Shown: piece by piece, positions 8,236 through 8,486 of the stretch
How the letters are laid out: each line of letters starts with the position of its first letter
Numbering within the stretch: position 1 is the first letter of the stretch
Source of the DNA: DASXTS01 sp036402215
GTDB lineage: Bacteria > Actinomycetota > Actinomycetes > Mycobacteriales > Pseudonocardiaceae
Assembly: GCA_036402215.1 (NCBI GenBank)
Contig: DASWTI010000623.1
Coordinates: 1 to 8,486, forward strand
Direction of reading: 5' to 3'
DNA length: 8,486 nucleotides
The notes under the pieces: generated by a model
Databases searched by the model: none
What the model saw: the letters and a program-made list of their open reading frames with translations, nothing else
What the model was told of the DNA's origin: nothing
Position numbers and translations under genes: made by a program

Positions 8236-8486
8236 GTGACGACGCCCCCAGCGCCGCCCACCGAGCCCGTGCCGCCGTCCGCCTCGCCGGAGCCGGACGG
8301 CCCGGGCCCGGTGGACGGTCACCCCTACCGCGGCGGGCCCTCGGCGCTCGCCGTGGTCGGCCGGCTCGCGGTGGCGCTCGTGCTACTCGCCGCCGTGGCC
8401 GGTGGCCTGTGGGGGCTCTCGCACGTCGGCCGCGACGAAGACCCGCGGCGCAGCCAGGTGCCGGCGCCCGCCATCACGCCCGCCGC
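8236..8486 (+). CDS. Partial gene, membrane-anchored proline-rich protein (possible lytic transglycosylase)
   Basis: Only the first 83 codons are in the window. GTG 8236 is the first possible start after an in-frame stop at 8194-8196. Residues 2-35 are rich in Pro, Glu and Ser (TTPPAPPTEPVPPSASPEP and onward) and probably cytoplasmic. Residues 38-61 form one hydrophobic helix (ALAVVGRLAVALVLLAAVAGGLWGL), followed by HVGRDEDPRRSQVPAPAI, the start of an outer segment. This is the N-terminus of a single-pass membrane or uncleaved-signal protein. In related actinomycetes a lytic transglycosylase domain protein often lies between mazG and eno, so that is my guess from gene order, not from a visible domain. 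There is no strong ribosome site, and no promoter that I would defend. Confidence 0.6.
   Translation, partial: MTTPPAPPTEPVPPSASPEPDGPGPVDGHPYRGGPSALAVVGRLAVALVLLAAVAGGLWGLSHVGRDEDPRRSQVPAPAITPA

Overview
The window is very GC-rich (roughly 70% or more, with strongly G/C-biased third codon positions). It carries an actinobacterial 6C small RNA, an LAxTG sortase signal, and an mfd - SurA-like lipoprotein - mazG gene order. Together these point to an actinomycete chromosome; I would guess the Pseudonocardiales, but the order is inference and not proven. Nothing looks like a transposon, prophage, CRISPR array, tRNA or rRNA.

Left part (1-1042). A leftward pair consists of a small PqqD-like protein (213-491) overlapping by 20 bp a gene that runs off the left edge and resembles the N-terminus of HPr-kinase-like proteins. 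Divergent from the pair is a small exported protein (626-1042) with a Tat signal, a short Gly/Asn/Pro-rich mature region and a C-terminal LAETG/membrane/charged-tail sortase signal. The 134-bp divergent spacer holds a perfect 13-bp palindrome, direct repeats and an extended -10-like element. PqqD-like and HPr-kinase-like partners are known from peptide-modification settings, so this trio is the least ordinary part of the window.

Middle (1115-2661). A leftward gene encodes a lipoprotein of the PQQ-dependent sugar dehydrogenase (soluble GDH / sorbosone dehydrogenase) family. Upstream of it are three 13-bp tandem repeats. In the same 320-bp spacer, on the plus strand, lies a 6C small RNA: two hairpins with C-rich loops, the second being a strong intrinsic terminator. 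A promoter-like TAGGCT for mfd follows it.

Right part (2662-8486). mfd (transcription-repair coupling factor, 1191 aa) is followed after 45 bp by a SurA_N-like lipoprotein. That gene's stop codon overlaps the start of mazG (TGATG), so the three probably form an operon. mazG has a repeat-built N-terminal extension and a degenerate second half. After a 187-bp spacer with three short hairpins, a membrane-anchored protein begins and runs off the right edge; by gene order it could be a lytic transglycosylase, but its catalytic domain is not in the window.

Most of the right half is conserved housekeeping sequence. The second-look items are the PqqD/kinase-like/Tat-LAETG locus, the 6C RNA next to mfd, the repeat array before the dehydrogenase, and the MazG architecture.
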